In this document: piece after piece, positions 27,571-36,564 of the stretch | How the letters are laid out: the number at the start of each line of letters is the position of its first letter | Numbering within the stretch: the first letter of the stretch is position 1 | IMG/VR virus record: IMGVR_UViG_3300033049_000033 | Location: 64,001-125,635 of that record | Source: a virus | Length of the DNA: 61,635 nt | Strand: one strand, 5' to 3' | The notes under the pieces: generated by a model | Told to the model about the DNA's origin: nothing | Database searches by the model: none | The model's input: the letters and a program-made list of their open reading frames with translations, nothing else | Program-made: the position numbers and the translations under genes

Positions 27571-27602
27571 AAGCCAAGGCGTGATTACACGCCTTGGCTT
27601 TT
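27571..27602 (+). terminator. Rho-independent terminator
   Basis: AAGCCAAGGCGTG ATTAC ACGCCTTGGCTT then TT: a 12 to 13 bp stem, the strongest hairpin in the window. Confidence 0.9.
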
Positions 27603-27615
27603 AACGTTACAGAAA

Positions 27616-27647
27616 CTTGTATTTCTCGATAATTATACGTATCTTTG
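27616..27647 (+). promoter_or_regulatory. Bacteroidota-type promoter
   Basis: CTTG 27616-27619, TATCTTTG 27640-27647, spacer 20. ATG at 27652. Confidence 0.7.
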
Positions 27648-27651
27648 TTTA

Positions 27652-28733
27652 ATGCTAGAAATAAAAGAGACTTTAATACGTAAAGATGTCCCCCTTACTG
27701 TATCAGTAGAGAAGGACGAATTTATAGAAGCGAGTGAGAAAGCTTTTGATTGTGCTTTCAATGGTACATCGGAGTTCTATCCTTGGGAGCTTCCTGAGTC
27801 ATTACCATCCGAATTCTCTCTTGGAGTCATTGTGGGTGGCTCTGGTTCTGGAAAGTCTACAATGCTTAAAGAGTTTGGAAAAGAAGAAGTACCAAAATGG
27901 GATATTAATAAAGCGATAGTATCACATTTTGAATCTCCAGATGAAGCAATAAATAAACTTACAGCCGTAGGTTTGAATACGGTACCTTCTTGGTACAAAC
28001 CATATCAATCATTATCAAATGGGGAGAAGTTCAGGGCTGACCTTGCCCGTAAACTAAAAGACGGTGCAGTTATCGATGAGTTCACTAGTGTTGTGGATAG
28101 AAACGTAGCTAAGGCCGCAAGTATGGCTTTGGCCAGATATGTAAAAAATAATAACCTTAAAAATGTGGTAATATCAACGTGCCACCATGATATAGTCGAC
28201 TGGCTTGAACCTGAATGGGTTATAAATACTGATATGGGTCATTTGTATGACGGTTTTTTTTTGTCCGACCAGAAATCAATATCGAAGTATATAAGGCAGA
28301 CCGCAGTATCTGGGGAATGTTTAAAGACCATCACTATTTAAGCGGAGATTTAGCCACAGCATCAAGATGTTACGTTGGTATAATGAATGGTGAGGTAGTT
28401 GCCTTTAGTGCCAGTATGACAATGCCAAATGGGTACATTAAAAATGCTTGGAGGGGTCACAGAACGGTTGTATTACCAGATTATCAAGGAATGGGTATCG
28501 GGATGAGATTCTCTAATGCCATGGGTGAAATTCATTTAGCCGAGGGGCATAGATACTTCTCACGGACGGCACATCCTAAGATGATTTACTATCGTGAACA
28601 TTCCCCGTTATGGCGACCCACAAGTAAGAATATGAAACTTAGAAAAGATATTACACATAATAATATTTTCAATAATCATTATGCTGACAATAAACGTATT
28701 TGTGGTAGTCACGAATATATGGGTGAGTCATAA
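27652..28733 (+). CDS. ABC-type ATPase fused to GNAT acetyltransferase, split by a frameshift at T9
   Basis: Frame 1 (27652-28341) is an ABC ATPase: Walker A GGSGSGKST, signature LSNGEKFRADLARKL, Walker B AVIDEFTSVVD, H-loop STCHHDIVDW. It then runs into unrelated residues. Frame 2, readable from just after the T9 run at 28254-28262 (INIEVYKADRSIWGMFKDHH) to TAA 28731-28733, is a GNAT domain (RTVVLPDYQGMGIG, HPKMIYYREHS). In the phage and plasmid relatives I know, these are one continuous protein of about 360 residues, so the split is abnormal. The separate GNAT ATG is at 28317. Substrate unknown. Confidence 0.8.
28254..28262 (+). other. T9 homopolymer at the frameshift point
   Basis: Nine T in the linker between ATPase and GNAT domains. 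A shift of one base here joins both domains in frame. Confidence 0.85.
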
Positions 28734-29594
28734 CGACTCTATAAGTTTATTATCAATATCCTCATCGTATTTTATTCTTATTAATTTTATCCCCATATTC
28801 TCACAATAATTTGTTTTTATATTATCGTTGTGTAATGTCTGCATGTGTCCAGCTATACCACCAAAACGCTTTACTGGTTTATAATGTTGTATTCCATCAT
28901 ACTCAATACAGATATTAAGCTCTGGTAAATAAAAATCAAATGGTAGTGGTAACTCATTTCTACAGTCGTTAAATCTATATTGTGATATAAAATTAACCTC
29001 CTCATTACGTAAATGTTGTTTTATTTGTTTCTCACCTTTAGACTCGCCACATATATTACACCCATGACCTTTCTTATGGTTTTTAGGTGTCTGCACGAAT
29101 TTACCATGTTCTGGGCACACAATAATAACTTTAGTAACGTTATTAGTATAGGACACTAAAGAATAATCGTATTTGTCTCCGTGAACCTTTTTAGATTTTC
29201 CTATAAATTCACTTACGGTATCTTTAAGTTTATTAGACGTCCTTTTTTTACCACATCGATAACATCCTTTACCAATTAAATGTTTGTTCGGTGTTTGATG
29301 GAATTGTCCGTGTTTGGAACAAACTATATTAACCTCAATATTACTACGCATATATTTAACTAACGAATAATCGTATTTATCCCCATGCACCTGTATAGCC
29401 TTCTGAATAAAACTATCAGTATTACTGGTTTTTGTTCTTACCCTATTTAACTTTGCGCAGTCTGGGCACCCTTTTCCGTATAAGTGATTATATATCATTT
29501 GTTCGAACTCGCCATGCTCTGAACAAATAATTGTAACTTTATCTTTAGTGGATAGAAATTCATATTTAGAATAATCGTATTTATCCCCATGCAC
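28728..29594 (-). CDS. Homing endonuclease with DUF723-type repeats and a Vsr-like nuclease domain
   Basis: 288 residues. Three tandem units (HGDKYDYS ... KVTIICSEHGEFEQ ... H..GKGCP.C) are zinc-finger-like DNA-binding repeats. The C-terminal nuclease domain has FDFYLPELNICIEYDGIQHY, PVKRFGGIAG and KTNYCENMGIKLIRIKYDED, the pattern of Vsr-related (EDxHD) homing enzymes of phages. The start is GTG 29594, directly after an in-frame TAG, so the N-terminus may be trimmed. It overlaps the end of the GNAT gene by six bases, and a second copy of that gene's 3' end lies on its other side. Confidence 0.85.
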   Translation of the reverse strand: MHGDKYDYSKYEFLSTKDKVTIICSEHGEFEQMIYNHLYGKGCPDCAKLNRVRTKTSNTDSFIQKAIQVHGDKYDYSLVKYMRSNIEVNIVCSKHGQFHQTPNKHLIGKGCYRCGKKRTSNKLKDTVSEFIGKSKKVHGDKYDYSLVSYTNNVTKVIIVCPEHGKFVQTPKNHKKGHGCNICGESKGEKQIKQHLRNEEVNFISQYRFNDCRNELPLPFDFYLPELNICIEYDGIQHYKPVKRFGGIAGHMQTLHNDNIKTNYCENMGIKLIRIKYDEDIDNKLIESL

Positions 29595-29604
29595 CTAAAC
29601 GAAT

Positions 29605-29635
29605 TTTGTTTTCTTAATAAATATACGTATCTTTG
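29605..29635 (+). promoter_or_regulatory. Bacteroidota-type promoter
   Basis: TTTG 29605-29608, TATCTTTG 29628-29635, spacer 19. It lies between the endonuclease gene and the duplicated GNAT tail and would transcribe the transglycosylase gene. Confidence 0.7.
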
Positions 29636-29640
29636 TAAAA

Positions 29641-29808
29641 CGACATCCTAAGATGGGGTTTTACCGAGAGAACTCCAAATTATGGAGGGCAACTAGTAAG
29701 AATAGGAAGCTACGAAAAGATATTACACATAATAACATATTTAACAACCATTACGCTGATAACAAACGAATTTGTTTCAGTCACGAATATATAGGATATG
29801 ACAGCTAA
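29641..29808 (+). pseudogene. Duplicated 3' end of the ATPase/GNAT gene
   Basis: From CATCCTAAGATG onward the sequence repeats the last 54 codons of the GNAT gene (28569-28733) with moderate divergence: MGFYRENSKLWRATSKNRKL versus MIYYREHSPLWRPTSKNMKL, ending SHEYIGYDS. It begins after the endonuclease gene and lacks the catalytic core. ATG 29653 could allow a 51-residue peptide. The stop overlaps the start of the transglycosylase gene. Confidence 0.85.
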
Positions 29809-30550
29809 ACAGACTATATTTGGACTCGTTTTACTATTCTTAATAGGTGGAGCACAATTCTATCAGAATATTAGGAAAGATAATAATATCAAGGAGATAA
29901 AAGAAATGTTGGAAACACATATAGAGGCTTCTAAGGTAGAAATTAAACTTCCTGATGGGTTTACCTATGTTTATGACCGATTTGCCATCTACAACGCTAA
30001 AATCGATACTCAGACAGTTATTACCTACCTTTCGGTAGTAGATAGTTTCGGGTTGCGAGAAGATAGTACCCATTTTGACTGGTTTATAGGTCAAATACTT
30101 TACGAGAGTGGCGCTAGACAGCGAAAGGCTGATGGTAGTATTCTTAGAGGTACTTCTGGTGAGGTAGGCATAGCACAGATTATGCCTTCAACTGCATTGG
30201 GAGTGTTATCTCAGATTAAAGACCCTAATATCTTATTGAGGTTGGGTGTTCACGATTTCTCATTTGCTAATAATAAATCAATTAAAAAGGTAAATAAAAT
30301 TAAACTAACCATTGAATGGTTAAGTGACATTAATAATAACCTGACATTGTGGGGATATATTATGCGAGGTAAAATGGAACGTAATGGGCTATTAAAAGGA
30401 TTGGTAGCGTACAATGCTGGTACTGGTGGAATGATGAAATTCATCAGTCAATTTCGTAAGCCTGAAAAGCATAAATATATTAAAGGGATTAGGGATACGC
30501 TACGTTATATAGCCAATAAAGGTTTAGTGCCCTCTTTGGAAAGCGTGTAA
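29798..30550 (+). CDS. Membrane-anchored lytic transglycosylase
   Basis: 250 residues. An N-terminal signal anchor (TIFGLVLLFLIGGAQFY) and coiled stalk lead to an SLT-type domain at about residues 85-225: FIGQILYESGARQRK holds the catalytic Glu, GEVGIAQIMPSTALGVL is the GIxQxxP motif and LVAYNAGTGGM is the AYNAG motif. It cleaves peptidoglycan glycan strands to anhydro products. As it is anchored and not next to tail genes, a lysis role is likelier than entry. Its last 27 bases overlap the convergent gene. Confidence 0.9.
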   Translation: MTAKQTIFGLVLLFLIGGAQFYQNIRKDNNIKEIKEMLETHIEASKVEIKLPDGFTYVYDRFAIYNAKIDTQTVITYLSVVDSFGLREDSTHFDWFIGQILYESGARQRKADGSILRGTSGEVGIAQIMPSTALGVLSQIKDPNILLRLGVHDFSFANNKSIKKVNKIKLTIEWLSDINNNLTLWGYIMRGKMERNGLLKGLVAYNAGTGGMMKFISQFRKPEKHKYIKGIRDTLRYIANKGLVPSLESV

Positions 30551-31123
30551 CCCATCTTTAATTCGATTGGCTCCAGCTCTTTCCCAGAAGTCTCTATTCT
30601 TAGGGTTTGTCGGTATTAATAGAGTATTCATTGTAGGCATAGTTCTAAAGATTAATGGAATAGCGTCAGTAATTACCTTAATAGGTCGTTCCAATGGTGA
30701 TATTCTAATATCAATAATATTAGAAGTGTCATCGGTAAGTGAGCCAGTCACATTATCAATTTCAATTCCACCTATTGGAGTGTTACCTTTACATATAAAG
30801 TAGATTGTTGATTCAGGATTCTCGTCAGCAATTTTAATGTTAACATGTTCTCTAAGTCTACTTAGAATGGTTCTCTTAATAATCGGCATATCAGCTTCGT
30901 CAATCTCTACTTTTTCCATATCACTATAATATTTTGGATTACCCATTAAATGGTCTTTGGCGATTTCTTTACTGGTCGCTTCATCATCAGTATGCTCCAG
31001 TTCGTCCTCAGTACCCTTTTTAAGTTCACCTTTAAGGTTTTTGGTGTCCATGTCATGATGCTTGGCGATATCCTTCATTGAGAGGTTATCCGCTTTGCCA
31101 CCTTTAAGTTTATCTTTACTCAT
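30524..31123 (-). CDS. DUF5661-like domain fused to GNAT-like domain
   Basis: 199 residues from ATG 31123 (the frame extends to a GTG at 31168 inside the terminator). Residues 1-75 (GGKADNLSMKDIAKHHD, DELEHTDDEATSKEIAKDHL, NPKYYSDMEKVEI) match the small DUF5661-type phage protein as I remember it. The C-terminal 110 residues (IYFICKGNTPIGGIEIDN, MNTLLIPTNPKNRDFWERAG) resemble a degenerate GNAT fold, with no clear acetyl-CoA P-loop. A late-type motif is just upstream. Confidence 0.7.
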   Translation of the reverse strand: MSKDKLKGGKADNLSMKDIAKHHDMDTKNLKGELKKGTEDELEHTDDEATSKEIAKDHLMGNPKYYSDMEKVEIDEADMPIIKRTILSRLREHVNIKIADENPESTIYFICKGNTPIGGIEIDNVTGSLTDDTSNIIDIRISPLERPIKVITDAIPLIFRTMPTMNTLLIPTNPKNRDFWERAGANRIKDGLHAFQRGH

Positions 31124-31126
31124 ATT

Positions 31127-31136
31127 TATAAATATG
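31127..31136 (-). promoter_or_regulatory. Late-type promoter motif
   Basis: Minus strand CATATTTATA followed by AAT and ATG 31123. Confidence 0.5.
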
Positions 31137-31166
31137 AAAAGGTCGAGCAAAATACTCGACCTTTTC
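31136..31166 (-). terminator. Rho-independent terminator after the Clp gene
   Basis: GAAAAGGTCGAG and CTCGACCTTTTC form a 12-bp perfect stem with a 7-base loop. The minus-strand reading ends in CCTTTTC, directly before the late motif of the next gene. Confidence 0.85.
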
Positions 31167-31188
31167 ACGTTTGTTATGATGTAGAGCC

Positions 31189-33672
31189 TTATGCTTTCAC
31201 AAACATCTCATCCTTCTTCTTATTGTATGATACGTTAATTACAGCATCTGAACTTACTGTATCCAATAGAATTTGGTCGGCAATTAAATTACCAACTACC
31301 TTTTGTAATACTCTAGCTAACGGCCTTGCACCATATTCTTCATGATAACCTTCTTCAGCTAAATAGTCAATTGCAGCCTTGTCAAGCTTGATTTCATATC
31401 CAGCATCGGCTATTTGAGCTTTAAGCTTTGCCAACTCAATGTGGATAATCTTATCAATATCTTGTCTAGAAAGACTGTTGAAGATAATAGCCTCGTCAAG
31501 ACGATTAAGGAATTCTGGTGGGAATTTCTTCTTAAGTGCCTTTTCAATGATACCTCTCTTACGCTCATCGCTGGCCGCAAGACTTGTATCTGTTTTGAAA
31601 CCAACACCTGCACCCATGATATTTAATTGTTTAACACCTACGTTAGATGTCATAATTATCAAACAATTCTTAAAGCTTACTTTACGACCTAAACCATCAG
31701 TAAGATGCCCTTCATCCAATAGTTGCAATAATGTATTGAAGATATCTGGGTGAGCCTTTTCTATTTCGTCAAATAGTACTACAGAATAAGGTCGTCTCCT
31801 AACCTCTTCAGTCAATTGTCCACCTTTTTCATGTCCAACATATCCTGGAGGACTACCCAACATTCTAGATACTGTATGTCCCTCTCGATATTCACTCATA
31901 TCAATTCGCACTAGAGCTTCTCGGTCACCGAACATTTCTGCCGCTAATTGCTTGGCCAGTTCTGTCTTACCAACTCCAGTAGGACCTAGAAAAATAAATG
32001 ACCCGATTGGCTTGTTTTTAGGTTTAAGACCTAATCTATTTCGTTTAAGAGCTTGTGTTACGGTATCTACCGCTTCGTCCTGTCCAATTAATACTTTCTT
32101 AATAGTTTCGTCCATATAAAGTAATTTCTTAGTCTCTTGACTTGAAATCTTGGTAATTGGAATGCCAGTCATAGTTGAAATTACATCACATATTTCTTCT
32201 ACACCAACTTCGGTTCTCTTACTATCCATTTCTTTAGACCAAGCTTCTTTAGCTGCATCCAAATCCTTTTGTATGTTCTTTTCTTGGTCTCTCAATTCTG
32301 CTGCCTCTTCATAGTTTTGGCTACGGACAACTTCTAATTTCTTTCTTTTAATGTTGGTCTTGGCTGTTTCCAAAGCTTTGATTCTATCTGGTTTTTCCAT
32401 ACCTACGTTCGTAGCGGCTCCAGCTTCATCCAAGACATCAATTGCCTTGTCTGGCATTGCTCTTTCGGTAATATACCTGTCAGACAACTTAACGCATTCT
32501 TCAATGGCTTCATCTGTATAAACTACCTTGTGATGCTCTTCGTACTTGTCTTTGATATTTTCAAGAATAATTTTAGTTTCCTCTAAAGATGGTTCATTTA
32601 CGAGTACTTGTTGGAAACGTCTTGTTAACGCACCATCCTTTTCCACATTCTCTCTGAATTCATCCAATGTAGTTGCACCTATAATTTGAATCTCTCCGTT
32701 TGCCAATGCTGGCTTAAATATGTTAGCTGCATCCATCGAGCCTGATGCGGCACCTGCTCCAACCATAGTGTGAAGTTCATCAATGAATAGAACTACATTA
32801 GGGTTCTCCTTAAGCTCATCCATCAGAGCTTTCATTCTTTCTTCAAATTGGCCACGGTATTTTGTTCCAGCTACTAAACTGGCTAGATTAAGTGAATAGA
32901 TACGCTTATCTGATATAATCATCGGTGCATCCTGTTCATGAATCAGTTTGGCCAATCCCTCAACGATTGAGGTTTTTCCAACTCCTGGGTCACCAATAAG
33001 TACTGGATTATTTTTCTTTCGTCTTGATAAAATTTGAGTGACACGTTTAATCTCTTTTTCACGACCAACTACTGGGTCAATCTCCCCTCTTTCTGCTGAT
33101 GCAGAAATGTCTCTACAGAAGCTATCTAATACTGGCGTATTTCTACCATTGTTAGATTGCTTACGTCTTTCCTTCACTCTTCTTTTAGGATTACCACTAT
33201 TTGGTGCTTCTTCATTTTCTGGGTCTTCAAAATCGCTCATAATTACTACTTTTTCTTTAAATTCTTTATAGTTAATACCATGGTTAGATAAAACACCGTT
33301 AATAGGTGAGTCTTTTTTAATCGCACTTAAAAACATATGTACCGTATCCAATGTGAAGTCACCTAAACTATTACATTCTTCGTCAATACCTTGAAATACT
33401 TCTTTGATGTCAGCACTCATTTCATTATGACGCTTCTGCTTACCAACCCTAGGTATGATATCTTTGTTATAAACTTCATCATATAGAGAGTCAAATAAAC
33501 CGTTTAGGTCTACGTCCATATTGAGTAGTACTTCAGTCGCTCTATTATCTCCATCTTCTACAATGGATAGTATAACATGTTCTGGTCGAAGTTGGTTACC
33601 GTTATGGTTTAACACTTCTTGCATAGCCTCACGGACTATAGCTTTAAGTTTGGGTCTAATGTTTCTATTCAT
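31189..33672 (-). CDS. clpC: ClpC/ClpA-type AAA+ unfoldase
   Basis: 827 residues, full length for ClpC. Clp-N repeats lie at about 1-150. AAA-1 has [14 protein letters not shown] (Walker A) and [13 protein letters not shown] (Walker B). The middle domain has a UVR-like [22 protein letters not shown]-2 has [30 protein letters not shown] and sensor-2 [18 protein letters not shown] keeps the VGF tripeptide of the ClpP-docking loop. It would unfold proteins with ATP and could feed host ClpP, since no clpP is in the window. It has its own host-type promoter and terminator. Confidence 0.97.
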   Translation of the reverse strand: MNRNIRPKLKAIVREAMQEVLNHNGNQLRPEHVILSIVEDGDNRATEVLLNMDVDLNGLFDSLYDEVYNKDIIPRVGKQKRHNEMSADIKEVFQGIDEECNSLGDFTLDTVHMFLSAIKKDSPINGVLSNHGINYKEFKEKVVIMSDFEDPENEEAPNSGNPKRRVKERRKQSNNGRNTPVLDSFCRDISASAERGEIDPVVGREKEIKRVTQILSRRKKNNPVLIGDPGVGKTSIVEGLAKLIHEQDAPMIISDKRIYSLNLASLVAGTKYRGQFEERMKALMDELKENPNVVLFIDELHTMVGAGAASGSMDAANIFKPALANGEIQIIGATTLDEFRENVEKDGALTRRFQQVLVNEPSLEETKIILENIKDKYEEHHKVVYTDEAIEECVKLSDRYITERAMPDKAIDVLDEAGAATNVGMEKPDRIKALETAKTNIKRKKLEVVRSQNYEEAAELRDQEKNIQKDLDAAKEAWSKEMDSKRTEVGVEEICDVISTMTGIPITKISSQETKKLLYMDETIKKVLIGQDEAVDTVTQALKRNRLGLKPKNKPIGSFIFLGPTGVGKTELAKQLAAEMFGDREALVRIDMSEYREGHTVSRMLGSPPGYVGHEKGGQLTEEVRRRPYSVVLFDEIEKAHPDIFNTLLQLLDEGHLTDGLGRKVSFKNCLIIMTSNVGVKQLNIMGAGVGFKTDTSLAASDERKRGIIEKALKKKFPPEFLNRLDEAIIFNSLSRQDIDKIIHIELAKLKAQIADAGYEIKLDKAAIDYLAEEGYHEEYGARPLARVLQKVVGNLIADQILLDTVSSDAVINVSYNKKKDEMFVKA

Positions 33673-33686
33673 ATTATTTACTTATG

Positions 33687-33718
33687 CAAATATACGGATA
33701 ATATCCCAGTAAAACAAA
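33687..33718 (-). promoter_or_regulatory. Bacteroidota-type promoter of the Clp gene
   Basis: Minus strand TTTG (33718-33715) and TATATTTG (33694-33687), spacer 20. Back to back with the plus-strand promoter at 33726. Confidence 0.8.
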
Positions 33719-33725
33719 TTTATCT

Positions 33726-33757
33726 GTTGATTTTTTCAACTTTTATACGTATCTTTG
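33726..33757 (+). promoter_or_regulatory. Bacteroidota-type promoter
   Basis: GTTG 33726-33729, TATCTTTG 33750-33757, spacer 20. Confidence 0.75.
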
Positions 33758-33793
33758 TACTATAATAACAACAACAAACACAAAAGTAAACTA

Positions 33794-34210
33794 ATGTTAG
33801 TACACAAAAAACAAGTCGAAGAGACAACAAAGGCACTTTATAAATCAAGCAATATTTTAGCATCGTCATATAATCCAAGCGCAAAAACGTTGGAGATTAT
33901 ATTCAAAAAGGGTACCAAGTACGCTTACAGTGATGTAGATGCTACCGCTTATATGCGATTCGAAACGGCTGAAAGCCAAGGGAAAATTTTAAACTCTCAT
34001 ATCAAGAAATTTGCATTCACTAAGTTAGATGACGTTGACCCAAATGGAATTGAAACAATGATTACATCTTACCAATCTGCTAATGACGCTACTCTTATGA
34101 AAGAATTTGCGGTTAGGGTTACAGGATTATTGGGGGAAGAGGTAACTAAGGACACTATAATGACCATTAGAGACCTTACGGAAAAAACCATTACTATCTT
34201 AGAAGGATAA
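33794..34210 (+). CDS. KTSY-domain protein
   Basis: 138 residues from ATG 33794 (an earlier in-frame ATG at 33755 lies in the promoter). Residues about 16-75 (SSNILASSYNPSAKTLEIIF, KKGTKYAYSDVDATAYMRFE, SQGKILNSHIKKFAF) are a KTSY domain, a small fold found alone or beside nucleic-acid enzymes. The helical C-terminal part (MKEFAVRVTGLLGEEV) is extra. Its stop overlaps the next ATG. Confidence 0.8.
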   Translation: MLVHKKQVEETTKALYKSSNILASSYNPSAKTLEIIFKKGTKYAYSDVDATAYMRFETAESQGKILNSHIKKFAFTKLDDVDPNGIETMITSYQSANDATLMKEFAVRVTGLLGEEVTKDTIMTIRDLTEKTITILEG

Positions 34211-34317
34211 TGGCAGAATCATATGATATGTATCGTACCCGAATAGATATAAGGCAGAGCTATTACAGGTATACATTGATTAGTCCTATAATAGACTTTT
34301 TATTTGAAGATTTATAA
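34210..34317 (+). CDS. Unknown 35-residue peptide
   Basis: ATG 34210 overlaps the previous stop; TAA 34315-34317. The peptide (MAESYDMYRTRIDIRQSYYR ...) is Tyr-rich and ends in PIIDFLFEDL. Location in a tight run of coupled genes is the only support. Confidence 0.45.
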   Translation: MAESYDMYRTRIDIRQSYYRYTLISPIIDFLFEDL

Positions 34318-34319
34318 AA

Positions 34320-34592
34320 ATGGAAGAAAAAGAACCAGATGTTAAGGGCATCAAACACGGACTAATAGTCGTTGACCCCTCTCAAAAGGGTGAGATGTTA
34401 GAAATTCTACACTTCGTAGGATACTGGAAAGAACCGACCAAAGAATCAATTGATGATTTTAGACGAGAAATTAAAACCGATAAAGAATTCGGATTAACAG
34501 AGATTGCTGACAGGTTAAGTATATTGCCTGCACCCGACTACATAGTCGAGCGATTTAAAGAAATAGCTAAAAACGAAATAGAAGATGAGTAA
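34320..34592 (+). CDS. Unknown acidic 90-residue protein
   Basis: Contains GIKHGLIVVDPSQKGEMLEI and a helical C-terminal half (ESIDDFRREIKTDKEFGLTE). No known fold seen. Overlaps the next gene by eight bases and belongs to the operon that leads to thymidylate synthase. Confidence 0.6.
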   Translation: MEEKEPDVKGIKHGLIVVDPSQKGEMLEILHFVGYWKEPTKESIDDFRREIKTDKEFGLTEIADRLSILPAPDYIVERFKEIAKNEIEDE

Positions 34593-34959
34593 AGAGAAGA
34601 TTGAACTGGATGAGTTTATAAAACTAGCAACAAAAGATTGGGACGATGTTCCTACAATTGACGAACGTTATGATGATGAATGGCAAATGGATTTCGTTAT
34701 GGGATTAGGCGAGTATAGCTGGGGTGAAGAGTTTGGGGAAGAGTTTCCTTACGAGTATGTCGAGTCAATAGAGGTTATCGGACATAAGAATAGTTATATT
34801 AACTTCACTATTATCAAGCGTAAGAGTGACGATAAATATTTTGAAATAAGTATTAGACATGGTAGTATGAGTTCCGATATGGAATACGATTCGTTTACTG
34901 AAACCAAAAAGGTGGTTGTAGAACCACGTTGGGAGTTTCAAGATTGGGATATGGATTAA
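34585..34959 (+). CDS. Unknown acidic 124-residue protein
   Basis: Very acidic at the start (FIKLATKDWDDVPTIDERYD) then strands with Tyr/Glu-rich turns (YVESIEVIGHKNSYINFTII, DKYFEISIRHGSMSSDMEYD). Directly upstream of thymidylate synthase in the same operon. Function unknown. Confidence 0.6.
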   Translation: MSKEKIELDEFIKLATKDWDDVPTIDERYDDEWQMDFVMGLGEYSWGEEFGEEFPYEYVESIEVIGHKNSYINFTIIKRKSDDKYFEISIRHGSMSSDMEYDSFTETKKVVVEPRWEFQDWDMD

Positions 34960-34973
34960 AACGAGAAATAGAA

Positions 34974-36344
34974 ATGAATAAATTAGACAAAGATTATCAA
35001 GCACTATTAGCCGATATTTTAGAGAACGGAGTTATTAAAGGTGACCGAACTGGAACTGGAACTAAATCCGTATTTGGTAGGACAATCAGACACAAGATGT
35101 CAGATGGATTTCCACTATTAACAACCAAGAAGATGTTCCATAAAGGAGTATTCACAGAGCTACTATGGCTTCTGAACGGTGATACCAACATCCAGTGGTT
35201 AGTTCAGAACGATTGTAACATATGGGTTGGTGACGCTTATAAAAAGTTTGTTAAATTCATTAGTAATGAATGGAATGGTGGGAACTTAGATAAAATGGTT
35301 GAGGCAGGTTATATCATTGAGACCATGGTTCTTCAAGAGGAGAGTGGGATGGATTTCGATTCAGTTAATTATGCTCCTCTTTCTGAAAAAGGGTTTACTG
35401 AACGAATTAGGGTTGAGGACGACTTTGCTGAGAAGTGGGGAGACTTAGGTCCTATCTACGGAAAACAATGGAGAGATTGGGGCGATAGTACTAACTACAT
35501 TAAGCTTAGAGACGGTGATGAACACAAACTACATACCAAAGGTGTAGACCAAATATCCAAATTGCTTGACGATTTAACTAATAATCCTGACAGCAGAAGG
35601 ATGATGGTTAATGCGTGGAAGGTAGATGAGATTAATCAAATGACTTTGCCGCCATGTCACTACGGATTCCAAGTAACTACTAGAGAATTAAGTTTAGAAG
35701 AAAGAGTTGCCATCTGGGATGAAAGTCATTTGAAAAATGTTAAGCCTGAGAATTCTATGGATAACTTGGATTTAGATGGGGATGGAATACCTAAACGAGC
35801 AATATCTCTATTGTGGATTCAACGAAGTGTTGATACCTTCCTTGGCTTGCCCTTTAATATTGCGTCTTACGGAGCTTTACTAATGATTCTAGGGGAATTA
35901 ACCAATATGGTACCAGACGAGCTTGTAGGACAACTAGGTGACACTCATTTGTACAGTAATCATTTCAACCAAGCTGAGGAACAGATTGGGAGCGAATTAG
36001 ACGTATTCGAAAGATACAATTTAGTGGTTGAGGCTGGTAAGATGACGGATGGTATGGCAGCTAATTTCGATGCTGCGTTTGAAGCGTTAGAGAAATCTGA
36101 CCCTAAAGTGGCATCTACGACTTTATTCGATAGCTGGCATGGTATTTTTGATGAATTTGACGTCATCAGACATACTCGTAAGCCTTATGATTTACCAAAA
36201 TTAAGAATAAATACGGAGTTTTGGAATCCAGAGAACGTACTTGGAACTAATTGGGACGCAATTCTTGAGGGTATCGAGATAGATGACTTCCAATTGGAAG
36301 GTTATGAATCTCACTCAAGAATTAAAGCACCTTTAAGTAACTAA
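34974..36344 (+). CDS. thyA: Thymidylate synthase, enlarged
   Basis: 456 residues from ATG 34974, the natural ThyA start; bacterial ThyA is about 264. Present: GDRTGTGTKSVFGRTIRHKM, FTELLWLLNGDTNIQWL, LGPIYGKQWRDW, SRRMMVNAW, the catalytic Cys in LPPCHYGFQV, FLGLPFNIASYG and GDTHLYSNHFNQ. Insertions after the catalytic site (RELSLEERVAIWDE to IPKRAIS) and after the HLYSNH motif account for most of the extra length. It makes dTMP from dUMP with methylene-folate; the DHFR gene just downstream recycles the folate. Confidence 0.97.
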   Translation: MNKLDKDYQALLADILENGVIKGDRTGTGTKSVFGRTIRHKMSDGFPLLTTKKMFHKGVFTELLWLLNGDTNIQWLVQNDCNIWVGDAYKKFVKFISNEWNGGNLDKMVEAGYIIETMVLQEESGMDFDSVNYAPLSEKGFTERIRVEDDFAEKWGDLGPIYGKQWRDWGDSTNYIKLRDGDEHKLHTKGVDQISKLLDDLTNNPDSRRMMVNAWKVDEINQMTLPPCHYGFQVTTRELSLEERVAIWDESHLKNVKPENSMDNLDLDGDGIPKRAISLLWIQRSVDTFLGLPFNIASYGALLMILGELTNMVPDELVGQLGDTHLYSNHFNQAEEQIGSELDVFERYNLVVEAGKMTDGMAANFDAAFEALEKSDPKVASTTLFDSWHGIFDEFDVIRHTRKPYDLPKLRINTEFWNPENVLGTNWDAILEGIEIDDFQLEGYESHSRIKAPLSN

Positions 36345-36345
36345 G

Positions 36346-36564
36346 ATGACTGATAATATGATATTAAAACTAACAGCTTACGACCCAGCAGGTGTTGAAC
36401 TAGGTTCGACACAGCCTATAAATTATACCAACTTAGATATGACTGAGGGAAGGAGAACTATTCGACATCTACTAACTATCGGTAAGTATGAATATTGGGT
36501 TAAATTAGATGGTGAGATTATAGACCAATTGGAAGACAATGAAAGCAATATTAGCCGTAAATAA
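36346..36564 (+). CDS. Unknown 72-residue protein between thyA and dhfr
   Basis: A strand-rich product (NMILKLTAYDPAGVELGSTQ ... GKYEYWVKLDGEIIDQLEDN). It starts two bases after thyA and overlaps the DHFR start by 26 bases. Possibly a small accessory protein; no homology recognised. Confidence 0.55.
   Translation: MTDNMILKLTAYDPAGVELGSTQPINYTNLDMTEGRRTIRHLLTIGKYEYWVKLDGEIIDQLEDNESNISRK

Noticed and set aside
28728-29808. Group I intron carrying the homing endonuclease in the GNAT gene
   Set aside because: The upstream gene copy is complete with its own stop codon, the endonuclease is on the opposite strand, and no intron core is visible; tail replacement explains it better.
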